Below are positions 1 through 10,400 of a stretch of DNA of 64,000 bases, piece after piece. Made by a program: the position numbers and the translations under genes. The notes below the pieces were generated by a model, which had not been told where the DNA came from, ran no database searches, and saw nothing but the letters and a program-made list of their open reading frames with translations. Positions within the stretch are counted from its first letter, which is position 1; every line of letters begins with the position of its first letter. Origin of the DNA: Bufo bufo (Eukaryota; Chordata; Amphibia; Anura; Bufonidae). The DNA is taken from assembly GCF_905171765.1 (NCBI RefSeq), contig NC_053392.1, positions 109,264,465 through 109,328,464 on the forward strand, in the 5' to 3' direction.

Positions 1-551
1 GGTGCTCTGCCAAAAGTGATTCACCTAATCGCTTGACTTTGAATATTGAAAATATATATATAATTAGCAGGCGCTCACCATCTGGATTTCATATAAAGCA
101 AATTTAATTATTGTATTGATAAATGATATTGTATTAAAATATAGTACTAAAAATATAGATTGATAAAAATATAGAACACACAGCTTAAATACGGACCATA
201 TAGTAAGACAATATAATATTGATTATACAAATGACAATTAAAAAATGCATATATTATAGTTGGTGGAATTTATATGGTAAAAATTGTAAAAATTGAGTCT
301 TGGTAGAATTCAGATAAAAATCGAATAAAAAAATTGAATAAAAGTCAAGTGAGGATTCTTGCTGGTGGAAATTAATTGAGAAACAATATGATGTTAAGAT
401 CCATATAGTGCGCCAATGGTGAGTCCCGTATTTTCGTATACGTGATCGTTATTGCACTTGTAGTTATTCTTGTATAATGATATACGTATAGCAATGAAAA
501 CAGTGTCTTTTAATTCAATGGTATTGAGATTGATCCACTGTGTTTTCAAGT
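1..551. other. AT-rich stretch without a recognised feature
   Basis: No coding region, terminal repeat or known family was recognised. The only reading frame longer than 60 codons lacks any motif. Confidence 0.5.
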
Positions 552-1298
552 GGAAAATGCTATAGTAAAGTGGATTAATCAAACAGTATGGGACTTATCA
601 ATAAATCCTTCGAATTATATACGATTTTACTTGCAAATGATTTTTATATATTCGATTGTCTCTACTTACTGGAAGACTTTGGTGTTGCTTACTGCAGGGG
701 CGTCCTACCTGCAGTACAGCTACTCACCCAATCGAGGGCTGCTTTTTCCTCTATCTCTTTTCTTTCGCAGTGCTTTGTCCCACGTGGTGTTCTGTGATCA
801 CGTGATTTTAACTGCAAGTGTAGGCTAGAGACAAATGAAGATATTCTTTTCAATATTAACTTTTCGGATGTGCACTTTTGGATCCTGCAGAATATGTATT
901 CAGTAGTTCGGTTTCCTTAGCCCACCAGACGCGTTTCAAGGTGACTTCACCTCTTCATCAGTGGCATTCGATGAAGAGATGAGGTCACCTTGAAACGCGT
1001 CTGGCGGGCTAAGGAAACCGAACTACTGAATACATATCCTGCAGGAAAATGCTATAGTAAAGTGGATTAATCAAACAGTAGGGGACTTATCGATAAATCC
1101 TTTGAATTATATACGTTTTTACTTGCAAATGATTTTTATATATTCAATTGTCTCTACTTACTTTAAGACTTTGGTGTTGCTTACTGCAGGGGTGTCCCAC
1201 CTGCAGTACAGCTACTCACCCAATCAAGGGCTGCAGTTTCCTCTCTTTTCTTTCGCAGTGCTTTGTTATTGCGCTCGAATGTCAGCGTCCCACGTGGT
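552..1298. repeat. Imperfect direct duplication, about 240 bp, two copies
   Basis: The stretch starting GGAAAATGCTATAGTAAAG at about 552 recurs from about 1043, and the copies stay alignable until about 790 and 1260. A hairpin lies between the two copies. No protein or known family is evident, and short reading frames over the copies are simply parallel translations of the repeat. Confidence 0.7.
880..1046. repeat. Foldback (hairpin) element of about 165 bp
   Basis: The arms (about 885-950 and 970-1045) are near-perfect reverse complements, both containing the ACGCGTTTCAAGGTGA core, with a short loop. CCTGCAG lies at one end and CTGCAGG at the other. It separates the two copies of the direct duplication, so it probably arrived with or after that duplication. 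It has no coding capacity and looks like a small foldback MITE. Confidence 0.7.
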
Positions 1299-1639
1299 GT
1301 CCCCTGAAAGTAATGGAGGCCTTTACGGCACCAAAAATGATAAAAGGCAGAGTGGACCCAGCATGCATGTGGAACCAACACTTCTTGAACTTTATGGCGG
1401 CCATTATGGCTCATAACAGATAGTATTTAGTGTTAGGTTCCCATCTTACAGAGATCACCTTGACGTTTGGCAGACGGGCTCAAATGGTTTTGTACAAAAT
1501 GCATTTGCCAAGCATCTAACTTTATAAATAAGCGTAGCATTAGCACTTGAATGTTTTTTGTGACTATGGCCTTATTGTACTGGTTTGCAGAGTGCTGTTG
1601 CATTGTCTTTTTTCTCTATGTTATGAAAACCTGGATACA
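1299..1639. repeat. Duplicated segment copy 1, left part
   Basis: This stretch (CCCTGAAAGTAATGGAGGCC onward) matches 18464-18586 plus 19714-19944 in the same orientation. The second copy is interrupted by a hAT MITE where this one is not, so this copy preserves the empty site (CATAACAGATAG at about 1412). The identity of the underlying repeat is unknown. Confidence 0.8.
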
Positions 1640-2421
1640 TTAACCGCCTCACGTCCGCCCATAGGATATAAACGTCCTATGGGTGGACGTCTATTTCTGA
1701 CAGCACGTTTTAAAACGTCCTTTCAGAAATAGCAGCTGCACGCTAATCGTGCAGCTGCTGATCGGGTTGCCCGCTGTCAGTGACAGCAGGGCAACCCTAA
1801 GACAAGGCAGGGACAGTGCCCAGGTGTCCCTGCCTTCACGATCGCTGCAGACACAGCGCTCACCGAGCGCTGTGTCTGCAGAGCAGGAAGCGCTGTGCGC
1901 TTCCTGTTCCGGCCCGGCGGTCATGTGACCGCCGGGACCGGAGAGTGCAGGGGCTGTGTGAGGTCTCTCAGAGACCTCGATCAGCCCTGCTGTGAGGCTG
2001 TACAGCGCTGGATTGCTGCTGTACAGCCTCTCTAGGGGTGCATTTGTCCTGTAACTGGGGCTACTATGTCAGCCCCAGTTACAGGAGAAATCAACAGTGA
2101 AAAAAAAATAAAAAGTGAAGCAAATGTCCCCCAGAGGTCTTGTATGACCTTATGGGGGACGAAAAGTGTAAAATAAAATAAAAATAAAATAAAGGGTTGA
2201 AAAAATAAAATAAAAAAAAGTTTCACATGTAAAAAAAAAAAAAATCCCAAGTAAGGAATAAAAAAAAAAATTAAAAATAGAAAAAATAAAATAAAATAGA
2301 CATATTTAGTATTGCCGCGTCCGTAAAAACCAGCTCTATAAAAATATCACATGACCTAACCCCTCGGGTGAACACCGTAAAAAAAAAAAAAAAAAAAACT
2401 GTGTCAAAACAAGCAATTTTT

Positions 2422-3212
2422 CTCTTTCATCTCTCTTTGCGGACCTGAAGGATTCCTTGTCTCTCTCTTTCACTCAAAAGTACCTCACGTCTGCAACTAC
2501 ATCTATATTTGATACCTCTCCTCTGCAACAGCTTTCCACCTGGTTTGATATTTTAATAGGTTCAAAACTTCCACCACAAAGAATCATTTCATCCCTATAT
2601 AAACGGTTAAAAACGCCAGGTTCTTTTGTCAAGCCAGCTATTGTTGGATCATGGGAAAAAGATCTTGATCGTTCATTATCACCCTTAGAAATCAAACTTA
2701 TGTTCTCTATACCTCACAAAATCTCTAGATGCGTCCGCATTCAAGAAAATGGCTACAAGGTTATGATGCGATGGTATAAGACCCCAGAAAACATTGCTTT
2801 ATACTTTCCTGATGTTTCTAGTGTGTGTTGGAGATGTAAGGCCTCGAAAGGCACCTTTTATCATATATGGTGGAGCTGTCACATCATCAAAGATTGGTGG
2901 ATTAACATAATAAATAAATGTAATGGCATCTGTAACACAGTCCTCACGTGCTCTCCTGAATTGACTCTACTTAGTTTGGGACTAGGTAAGGTTTGCAAAA
3001 AAGTCAGGTCTCTGTTTCTTACGCTATTAGCTGCTGCTAGGATTCTTATTGCTACGGCTTGGCTCTCCAGTGAGGCTCCAGCTGAAGCCGCATGGATCCA
3101 AAAAGTAGACCAGATTTACAGACTAGAGGAACTCTCCCATTGGGAAGCACATTCACGCTCTGTTTTTGTGGATGTGTGGTCCCCATGGAAGAGCTTTAGG
3201 GGTTTCTCTTGA
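2422..3212 (+). pseudogene. L1/Tx1-type LINE ORF2, C-terminal fragment
   Basis: One frame is open from the insertion point through a stop at 3210-3212. It encodes about 260 residues resembling the last part of L1-clade ORF2 proteins. The clearest mark is the C-terminal Cys/His cluster C-x2-C-x7-H-x4-C (from CWRC to HIWWSC), followed by an IKDWW stretch usual in frog L1/Tx1 elements. Endonuclease and reverse transcriptase domains are missing because of 5' truncation at insertion. It is a dead-on-arrival copy and cannot make a functional protein. The L1-clade assignment is from the motif and general sequence character. Confidence 0.75.
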
Positions 3213-4951
3213 TTCCCCTCTTCTTCCTATACCCTCCCCCATTAATTTCCCCTTCATACTTCTGATCCCCCCTTCACACCGAGAATTATACTTAGAATTA
3301 TACTTGGATTATATGTAAAATGTAGCTTTTCACTGATGGCTAGACTCATTATTTAAGAGCATAGTTGCCCACACTTTTGGTTTATTTAGGTTCTTATTTA
3401 GTTCTTAATTGAAAAATTTTTCTCCAAAAAATATGTCATTGAATATGAAGCATCTATAACTGCCTTCAATGCTCACTTTATGATTGTATTCATCTCATAT
3501 TGATATTCCTTTGATTCCCTTTTGTATATCATACTTGTATGCTAGATCAGCACATCATTTGATTGTAAGATTTTATTATTTAAAACAATAAAAATTGTTA
3601 AATACAAAAAGTAACATGGAAAGGGTGGGAAAGAGCCAAGGCCAACAGCTGAGACAATTTTATCTTCATTTACCAGTTGTCTGGTGCAAATGAAACCAGA
3701 GATCTATGGAAGCTCTGAGCTGTCGTAGATTTCTGTTTAGGCACACGAACTGCTGGAGGACCTGCACCTCATCATAAAATAGGTGCATCTTCTGGCAGAG
3801 AAGGGGATATCAAGACCAGCACAGAAAGCATTGGTCTTGATAAATCTCCCCCACGGAGAGAGCTAATTGACCGAAGCCTCAAGCAGGCTTCAGAGTCAAT
3901 TATATATATATATTAATACAGGCCACTAGGTGGAAGCCTTGTATTGATATAGTGTAAATTAAGTCTATCACTGAATACTATGGGCAATCGAATGGTTGCC
4001 AGTTATTGTCACCCAAGGTGACTTAAAAAAAAAGTTTTAAAAAAAAGTTTTAAAAAGTTTTTACAAATATAAAAAAAATTAAAAAACCTAAAAGCTTAAA
4101 TCACCCCCCTTTCCTTAAAATAAAAATACTTAACCAATAAAAAAAATAAACATCATAGGCATCGACGCGTGCGAAAATGCCCATACTATTAAAATATAAC
4201 AATATAAATGGCATACGGCAAATGGTGCAGCGAGAAAAAAATAAAAACAGCCAATTTGCTATTTTCTGTTACTTCAACTACCCAATAATTGTTTTATAAA
4301 AAGTGATCAAAAAGTCGCACACACTTAAAATTAGTATCACTGAAAAGAACAGATGGTCCCGTACACATAGCTACAAAAAAAGTTATAGGGGTCAGAATAT
4401 GGTTCTGAAAAAAATATTTTTTTCAGTATTAAAACGCAAGAAAATACAAGTGTGGTATAGTTGGAACCATACTGACCTGGAGAACAAAGATAACAGGTTA
4501 ATTTTACCGCATAGTGTACAGTGTAAAAAAAAAAAAAAAAAAAAAAACTTTATTAGAATTGCGTTTTTTCCCAATTCTACCCCATTTGGAATTATTTTCC
4601 TGCTCCCTACTACACTGTATGCAACCGTACATGGTGCCATTAGAAAGTACAACTTGTCCCGCAAAAAATAAGCCCTCATAAGGCTATGTGAATGGAAAAA
4701 TAAAAAAAGTTATGACTATGGGAAGGCGGGGAGTGGAAAACAAAAAGGCAAAAATGGAAATTCCCAGGGTCCTTAAGTGGTTAAGTTGCATTACTGAAAT
4801 AAATGAACTTTTGCAAGATATTCTAGTTTTTCAAGTTTCACCTGTAGATGTGACGTAAATCTAGAGTGAACTGGTGTATTTATCATGAGGAACAACCTGT
4901 GTGTCTACTTAAGTCACGTTAAATAAAAGGTATTTCAACCAAAAAAAAAAA
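3213..4951. other. L1 3' UTR and possible transduced sequence
   Basis: No gene. The stretch up to about 3607 reads as an AT-rich L1 3' UTR ending in repeated AATAAAA/TTAAATAC. From 3608 there is a different sequence, including a segment ending CCTTAAGTGGTTAAG near 4785 that resembles the end of a TTAA element. A unique-looking tail with an AATAAA signal and poly(A) follows. Confidence 0.5.
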
Positions 4952-6295
4952 AAAACAAGCAATTTTTGTCACCTTGCATCACAAAAGGTGCAACACCAAG
5001 TGATCAAAAACGCGTATGTCCCACAAAATGGTACCAATAAAACCGTCACCTCATTCCGCAAAAAATGAGCCCCTACATAAGAAAATCTCTCAAAAAATAA
5101 AAAAACTATAGCTCTCAGAACATGGACACATTAAAACATAATTTTTTGGTTTCAAAAATGCTATTATTGTGTAAAACTTTAATAAATGAGAAAAAGTATA
5201 CATATTAGGTATCGCCACGTCCGTAACAATCTGCTCTATGAATATGTCACTTGACTGAACCCCTCAGGTGAACGCTGTAAAAATAAATAAATAGAAACTG
5301 TGCTAAAACAACCAATTTTTTGGTCACCTTGCCCCATAAAGTGTTATAATGAATGATCAAAAAATCATATGTACCCAAAAATAGTACTAATAAAACTGAC
5401 ACCTTATCCCCTAGTTTCCAAAATGGGGTCACTTCTTGGGAGTTTCTACTGTAAGGGTGCATCAGGGGGCTTCAAATGGGACATGGCATCTAAAAACCAT
5501 GTGGAGTTCCTTTCCTTCTGCGCCCTGCCGTGTGCCCATACAGCAGTTTACGACCACATGTGGGGTGTTTCTGTAAACCGCAGAATCTGGGTAATAAATA
5601 TTGAGTTTTGTTTTGCTGTTAACCATCGATGTGTTAAAGAAAAAAATTGATTAAAATGGAAAATCTGCCAAAAAAGTGAAATTTAAAAATTTGATCTCCA
5701 TTTTCCTTTAATTCTTGTGGAACGCCTAAAGGGTTAACAAAGTTTGTAAAATCGGTTTTGAATACCTTGAGGGGTGTAGTTTCTACAATGGGGTCATTTA
5801 TGGGGGTATCCACTATGTAGGCCCCACAAAGTGACTTCAGACCTGAACTGGTCCTTATAAAGTGGGTTTTGGCAATTTTCTTAAAAATTTGAAGAATTGC
5901 TTCTAAACTTCTAAGCCTTCTAACGTCCTAAAAAAATAAAATGACATTTCCAAAATGATGCCAACATAAAGTAGACATATGGGGAATGTTAAATAATAAA
6001 TATTTTATGAGGTATCACTTTCTGTTTTAAAAGCAGAGAAATAGAAATTTAGAAAATTGCGATTTTTTTCAAATTTTTGGGTAAATTTGGGATTTTTTCA
6101 TAAATAAAGGTGAAATATTTTGACTCAAATTTATGACTATCATGAAGTACAATGTGTCACGAGAAAACAATCTCTGAATGACTTGGATAAATAAAGGCGT
6201 TCCAAAGTTATTACCACATAAAGTGAGATATGTCAATTTTGCAAAATTTGGCCTGGGGTGGAAGGGGGCAAAGGGCCCAGATGGGAAGTGGTTAA

Positions 6296-6568
6296 ATGTG
6301 AACTTATATTGACTGACACACCTCATGTGACTGAATATTTAAGGACCTGCAAACTGCTAAAACCTGTGATCAGTTGTTATGGAAACCTGGAGTAGGACCT
6401 GTGAGCTGCTATTGGCTAATAAGGGACATGTGACCGTGTAAATGGCAGTTCGGATTTAAGTGAAAAGCTTGCTGGCTTCTATTGGCTAATGCAGGTCATT
6501 TTATTGGAATATCTCAGGAACGGTAAGTCCTAGAGAGCTGAGACCCGGTCTAAAACCTTCCCGGACAC
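6296..6568. repeat. Duplicated segment copy 1, right part
   Basis: It matches 19949-20225 (for example CTATTGGCTAATAAGGGACATGTGACCG), continuing the copy-1 segment after the TTAA element. No coding potential was found. Confidence 0.8.
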
Positions 6569-6779
6569 CTGATGTACCTGTGTGCCAAATTTGGTGAAGA
6601 TTGCTCCAGTCGTTTGGTCGCGCAAAAGAACGTCCAGACAGACAGACGTCTAGACAGACAGAAACTAATTTTTATATATAAGAGACTAGCAGAAGGACCT
6701 GGCTTCGCACGGGTATATTTTATCTTTTTCATTTCATGTTTCCATGTGTCAAAAAAAAGATATCAACCGTATCCCCCAT
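6569..6779. other. Unclassified repeat tail
   Basis: It contains GACAGACAGACG repeats and the TATATATAAGAGACTAGCAG motif. It looks like the end of an interspersed repeat, but I cannot name the family. Confidence 0.35.
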
Positions 6780-7019
6780 AACAGTGACTTCTACAGTACC
6801 TGACCCTTTAACAATGACCTCCACAGGGCCCGCCCCTTTAGAAATTGACCTCCACAGTGCCTGTCCCTTTAACAGTGACCTCCAAAGTGGCCGCTCCTTT
6901 AACATTGGCCTCCACAGTGGCCGCCCCTTTAACAATTATCTCCACAGTGCCCACCCCTTTAACAGTGGCCGCATCTTTAACAGTGACCTGCACAGTGCCT
7001 GCCCCTTTAACAGTGACCT
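6780..7019. repeat. 30-bp minisatellite, segment 1
   Basis: About eight units of CAGTGACCTCCACAGTGCCC plus GCCCCTTTAA. The array stops at 7019, where Gypsy-1 inserted, and resumes at 12290. The unit is a multiple of three and stop-free, which makes artificial reading frames. Confidence 0.9.
7015..7019. repeat. Gypsy-1 target-site duplication, left
   Basis: GACCT, repeated at 12290-12294 just beyond the 3' LTR. A 5-bp duplication is usual for Ty3/Gypsy integrases. Confidence 0.85.
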
Positions 7020-7476
7020 TGTCATGGTCTTACCTTCTTGCTGTTCTCCTTCGTTTGACATGTGCTGGCGGCCATCTTGGTTTCTGGGTTTCTTGTAGCC
7101 TTCCACCCTGCGGCTCCTCCTTCCCACTGGGAGGAGCTGGATGCCTAGCTCATATATATAGGAGGTCTGTGGCTTCAGTTCCTTGCTTGGTCCTCTTGTG
7201 TTCACATGCTTCTAAGACTGCTGCTGCTTCTGGTTCCTGATCCTGGCTTCGTCTGACTACCCTGCTGGTTCCTGATCCTGGCTTCGTCTGACTACCCTGC
7301 TGGTTCCTGATCCTGGCTTCGTCTGACTACCCTTCTGGTTCCTGACCTCTGGCTTCGCAAAGACTCTGCTCGGTTTCACCATCCGTTTGGACTTTTGCTT
7401 TACAGCTTTATTTTCAATAAAGCCTTCTTATTTTCACTTATCTCTTGTTGTACGTCTGGTTCATGGTTCCGTGACA
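7020..7476 (+). repeat. Gypsy-1 5' LTR
   Basis: It runs from TGTCATGG to CCGTGACA with inverted TGTCA/TGACA tips. It contains a TATA box (7152-7160), a 35-bp tandem repeat in three copies (7231-7335) and an AATAAA signal (7417-7422). The related solo LTR at 12986 has five copies of the same repeat. Confidence 0.93.
7152..7194 (+). promoter_or_regulatory. Gypsy-1 LTR TATA box and probable RNA 5' end (primer donor)
   Basis: ATATATATA at 7152-7160 is followed 25-33 bp later by GCTTGGTCCT (7185-7194). That decamer is the exact reverse complement of the bases just inside the internal region (7479-7488). The spacing fits transcription starting at or near 7185, so the RNA 5' end could fold back as the primer for reverse transcription. 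The start site is inferred. Confidence 0.6.
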
Positions 7477-7489
7477 TTAGGACCAAGCC
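7477..7489 (+). promoter_or_regulatory. Gypsy-1 primer-binding site, self-priming type
   Basis: The sequence after the LTR lacks the TGG expected for a tRNA 3' end. AGGACCAAGC at 7479-7488 is perfectly complementary to LTR positions 7185-7194. This arrangement is known from Tf1 and suggested for vertebrate sushi elements. Confidence 0.65.
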
Positions 7490-10400
7490 ATGAATTCTGA
7501 CGGTACAGGGCCATCCTCGCTACCCACGCTGGTTGCCAGACTTGATCAGCAGGATCACCTGTTGGGTCGGTTCGCTGTGGCGTTGCAAACCCTGCTTGAA
7601 CGCACGGCTCATTTCGCTCCCGTTGCCGATGGGTCGGTTGTCGCTCCTGGGCTCGCTCCTACTGCCGCTCCGGTTGTTGCGCCAGAGTCTACCCCGACAC
7701 CTGTTGTTGCGCCTGCGGTGTTTCGGGGTATGACCGGTTCTGCCCCTCTTCCACAGCGCTTTGGGGGAGAGCCAACTCAGTGCCGAGGTTTCCTTAACCA
7801 GGTGGGCATTTATTTTGAGTTGCTGCCACATGCCTTTCCCACTGAGAGATCAAAGGTGGGCTTCTTGATCTCGCTGCTCTCGGACAAGGCCTTGGCCTGG
7901 GCCAGCCCTTTATGGGAGAACAACAATCCGGTGGTTGCCGAGTTTTCCGGTTTTGTTGCTTCTCTTCGGAAGGTATTCGATGTGCCGGCTCGTGCTGCCT
8001 CTGCTGCGAAGCTCCTTATGTCCATCAGACAGGGTTCACGATCCGTAGCTGAATACGCCATTGAGTTTCGTACACTGGCAGCAGAGGTGGGCTGGAATAA
8101 TGAGGCTCTGGTCGCTGCTTTCTCTCATGGTCTCTCGGATGCCTTGAAGGATGAGGTTGCAGCTAAGGACCTACCAGTTGAGCTCGAGTCTCTTATTTCT
8201 TTCCTGATTTTGATTGACACCAGACTCAGGGAGAGACCTTCCTTTAAGGAGAACCTGCGGAGGTCTTCTAACAGATTGGTGCCTACGTTTGCTGTCCCAC
8301 CCGTGCCTCCCTCTCCTCCCACGCCTCCTGGGGATGACTTGTCTGGGGGTGAACCCATGCAGCTGGGGTTTGCTCGCCTGTCCGAGGGGGAGAGGGCACT
8401 CCGGAGACGCGAGGGCCGATGCATGTACTGTGGTCTCGGTGGGCATTTTCGGTTGGCATGTCCGAACCGTCCGGGAAAACGCTCGTACCTGAGATCCTGT
8501 CGGGGGCAGATCTTGGGTGGAGTCTCCTCGTCCCCGGTTTCCCGTGTTGACAAACCACTGATCACTGTTGTCCTCTCCTGGGTCGGGGGCTCGGTGACGA
8601 CCCAGGCGTTGGTGGACTCTGGTGCTGGTGGTTTGTTCATTGATAGTGTGTTCGCTGCCGCCAATTCCATTCCTCTGCAGGCTCGAGGTTCCCCACTGGC
8701 TCTTGAGGCGATAGACGGCAGACCCCTTCTGCCGCCACACGTGACTCATGAGACCCTTCCAGTGGGGATAGCCATTGGTGCCGTTCACAGAGAGTCGGTC
8801 TGCCTCCAGGTTATTTCGTCTCCACACTACTCGGTGGTCTTGGGGTACCCCTGGCTCCAGAAGCATAATCCGACTTTCGATTGGAGATCGGTCGAGATCC
8901 TCTCGTGGTCACCGCAGTGTGGGGCTAGTTGCATCCATGGGTCTGTCAAGTTGCTGTGTACTTCCTCGGACTCTCTGTTGCCTCCTGAATACGAGGAGTA
9001 CCGGGATGTATTCGATAAGGTGCGCGCGGTTGCCCTACCTCCGCACCGCCCATACGATTGTGCCATAGAGTTACAATCTGGTGCCGTTCCTCCTCGTGGC
9101 AAAGTCTATCCACTGTCGGTAGCGGAGAATGAGGCCATGGAGGAGTACGTGAGGGAGGCGCTTTCACGCGGACACATTCGCAAATCTTCGTCCCCGGCAG
9201 GGGCTGGATTTTTCTTTGTGAAAAAGAAGGGCGGTGAGTTGAGGCCTTGCATCGATTACAGGGGTCTCAATCGCATCACGATCAAGAACGCTTACCCGAT
9301 ACCCTTGATTTCCGAGCTGTTCGATCGCCTTAAAGGGGCCACGGTCTTTACCAAACTCGACCTGAGGGCGGCATATAACCTGGTAAGGATCAAGGCGGGA
9401 GATGAGTGGAAGACCGCGTTTAACACCAGGTTCGGTCATTACGAATCCTTGGTTATGCCCTTTGGGTTGTGCAATGCGCCCGCAGTCTTTCAGGAATTCA
9501 TCAACGATGTTTTCCATGACCTGTTGCAGCAGTGTGTGGTGGTCTATTTGGATGACATCTTGGTATATTCTGAATCCATGGAGGCCCACATTCTGGATGT
9601 CAGACGAGTGTTGCAACGGTTACGAGAGAACAAGCTGTTCGGTAAGCTTGAGAAATGCGAATTTCACCGATCCCAGGTAACCTTCTTAGGTTACATCATT
9701 TCCGCTGAGGGGTTCTCCATGGATCCTGAGAAGGTTTCGGCTGTCTTACAGTGGCCCCAGCCCAGTGGTCTTCGTTCCCTGCAGCGCTTTTTGGGCTTCG
9801 CCAATTATTATCGGAAGTTCATCAGGGACTTTTCCATGCTGGCCAAGCCTCTCATGGATCTGACCAGGAAGGGCAGTAATTCCCAGGTCTGGCCGCTCGA
9901 GGCCATCCAAGCTTTTGAGGCCCTAAAGTCCGCCTTTGTGTCGGCTCCGATTCTGTCGCATCCCAACCCTGGGTTGCCCTTTGTCCTCGAGGTGGACGCG
10001 TCTGAGACGGGAGTAGGCGCCCTTCTGTCTCAGCGTAGAACACCAGAGGGTCCTCTGCTTCCTTGTGGGTTTTACTCCCGGAAACTGTCTTCCGCGGAGT
10101 GCAACTATCAGATTGGTGACAGGGAGTTATTGGCCATCGTGCAGGCCCTTAAAGAATGGAGGCACTTGCTCGAGGGTTCGGTGGTTCCGGTTCTCATCCT
10201 GACGGACCACAAGAATCTGACCTACCTTTCTGAGGCCAAGAGATTGACACCACGTCAGGCCAGATGGGCTCTGTTCTTGTCACGTTTTAATTACGTGGTC
10301 TCCTACCTACCCGGTTCCAAGAACATCAGGGCGGATGCCTTATCACGGCAGTACTCCGAGCTGTCCAGGGAGGAGTCGATTCCGACTTCGGTCATACCTC

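Larger units (their letters stand above)
2422..4951 (+). mobile_element. 5'-truncated L1 insertion with poly(A) tail and extra 3' sequence
   Basis: The insertion is bounded by a perfect 16-bp target-site duplication AAAACAAGCAATTTTT (2406-2421 and 4952-4967), and the second TTAA-element copy at about 39545-39560 shows the uninterrupted site. It begins inside L1 ORF2. The L1-like 3' end appears to lie near 3607, followed by about 1.3 kb of unrelated sequence. It finishes with an AATAAA signal (about 4922) and an A-run directly before the right TSD. This is the structure made by target-primed reverse transcription of a read-through transcript. Confidence 0.75.
1644..6291. mobile_element. TTAA-target (piggyBac-like) non-autonomous element with nested L1
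   Basis: The element is flanked by TTAA at 1640-1643 and 6292-6295. It starts CCGCCTCACGTCC and ends GGGAAGTGG, giving short inverted ends CC(A/G)C. A related 2.08-kb copy lies at 38805-40883 with the same internal order, and the duplicated segment at 19945-19948 has one unoccupied TTAA at the same point. Without the nested L1 (2422-4951 plus one TSD) it is about 2.1 kb. No transposase is visible. TTAA duplication suggests piggyBac-type mobilisation, which is inferred from the target site and not from coding sequence. Confidence 0.8.

Noticed and set aside
4303..4671. 122-codon plus frame with Lys-rich tail and a 95-codon minus partner
   Set aside because: It spans a long A-run and TTAA-type repeat sequence with no domain. 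Both strands are open by composition.
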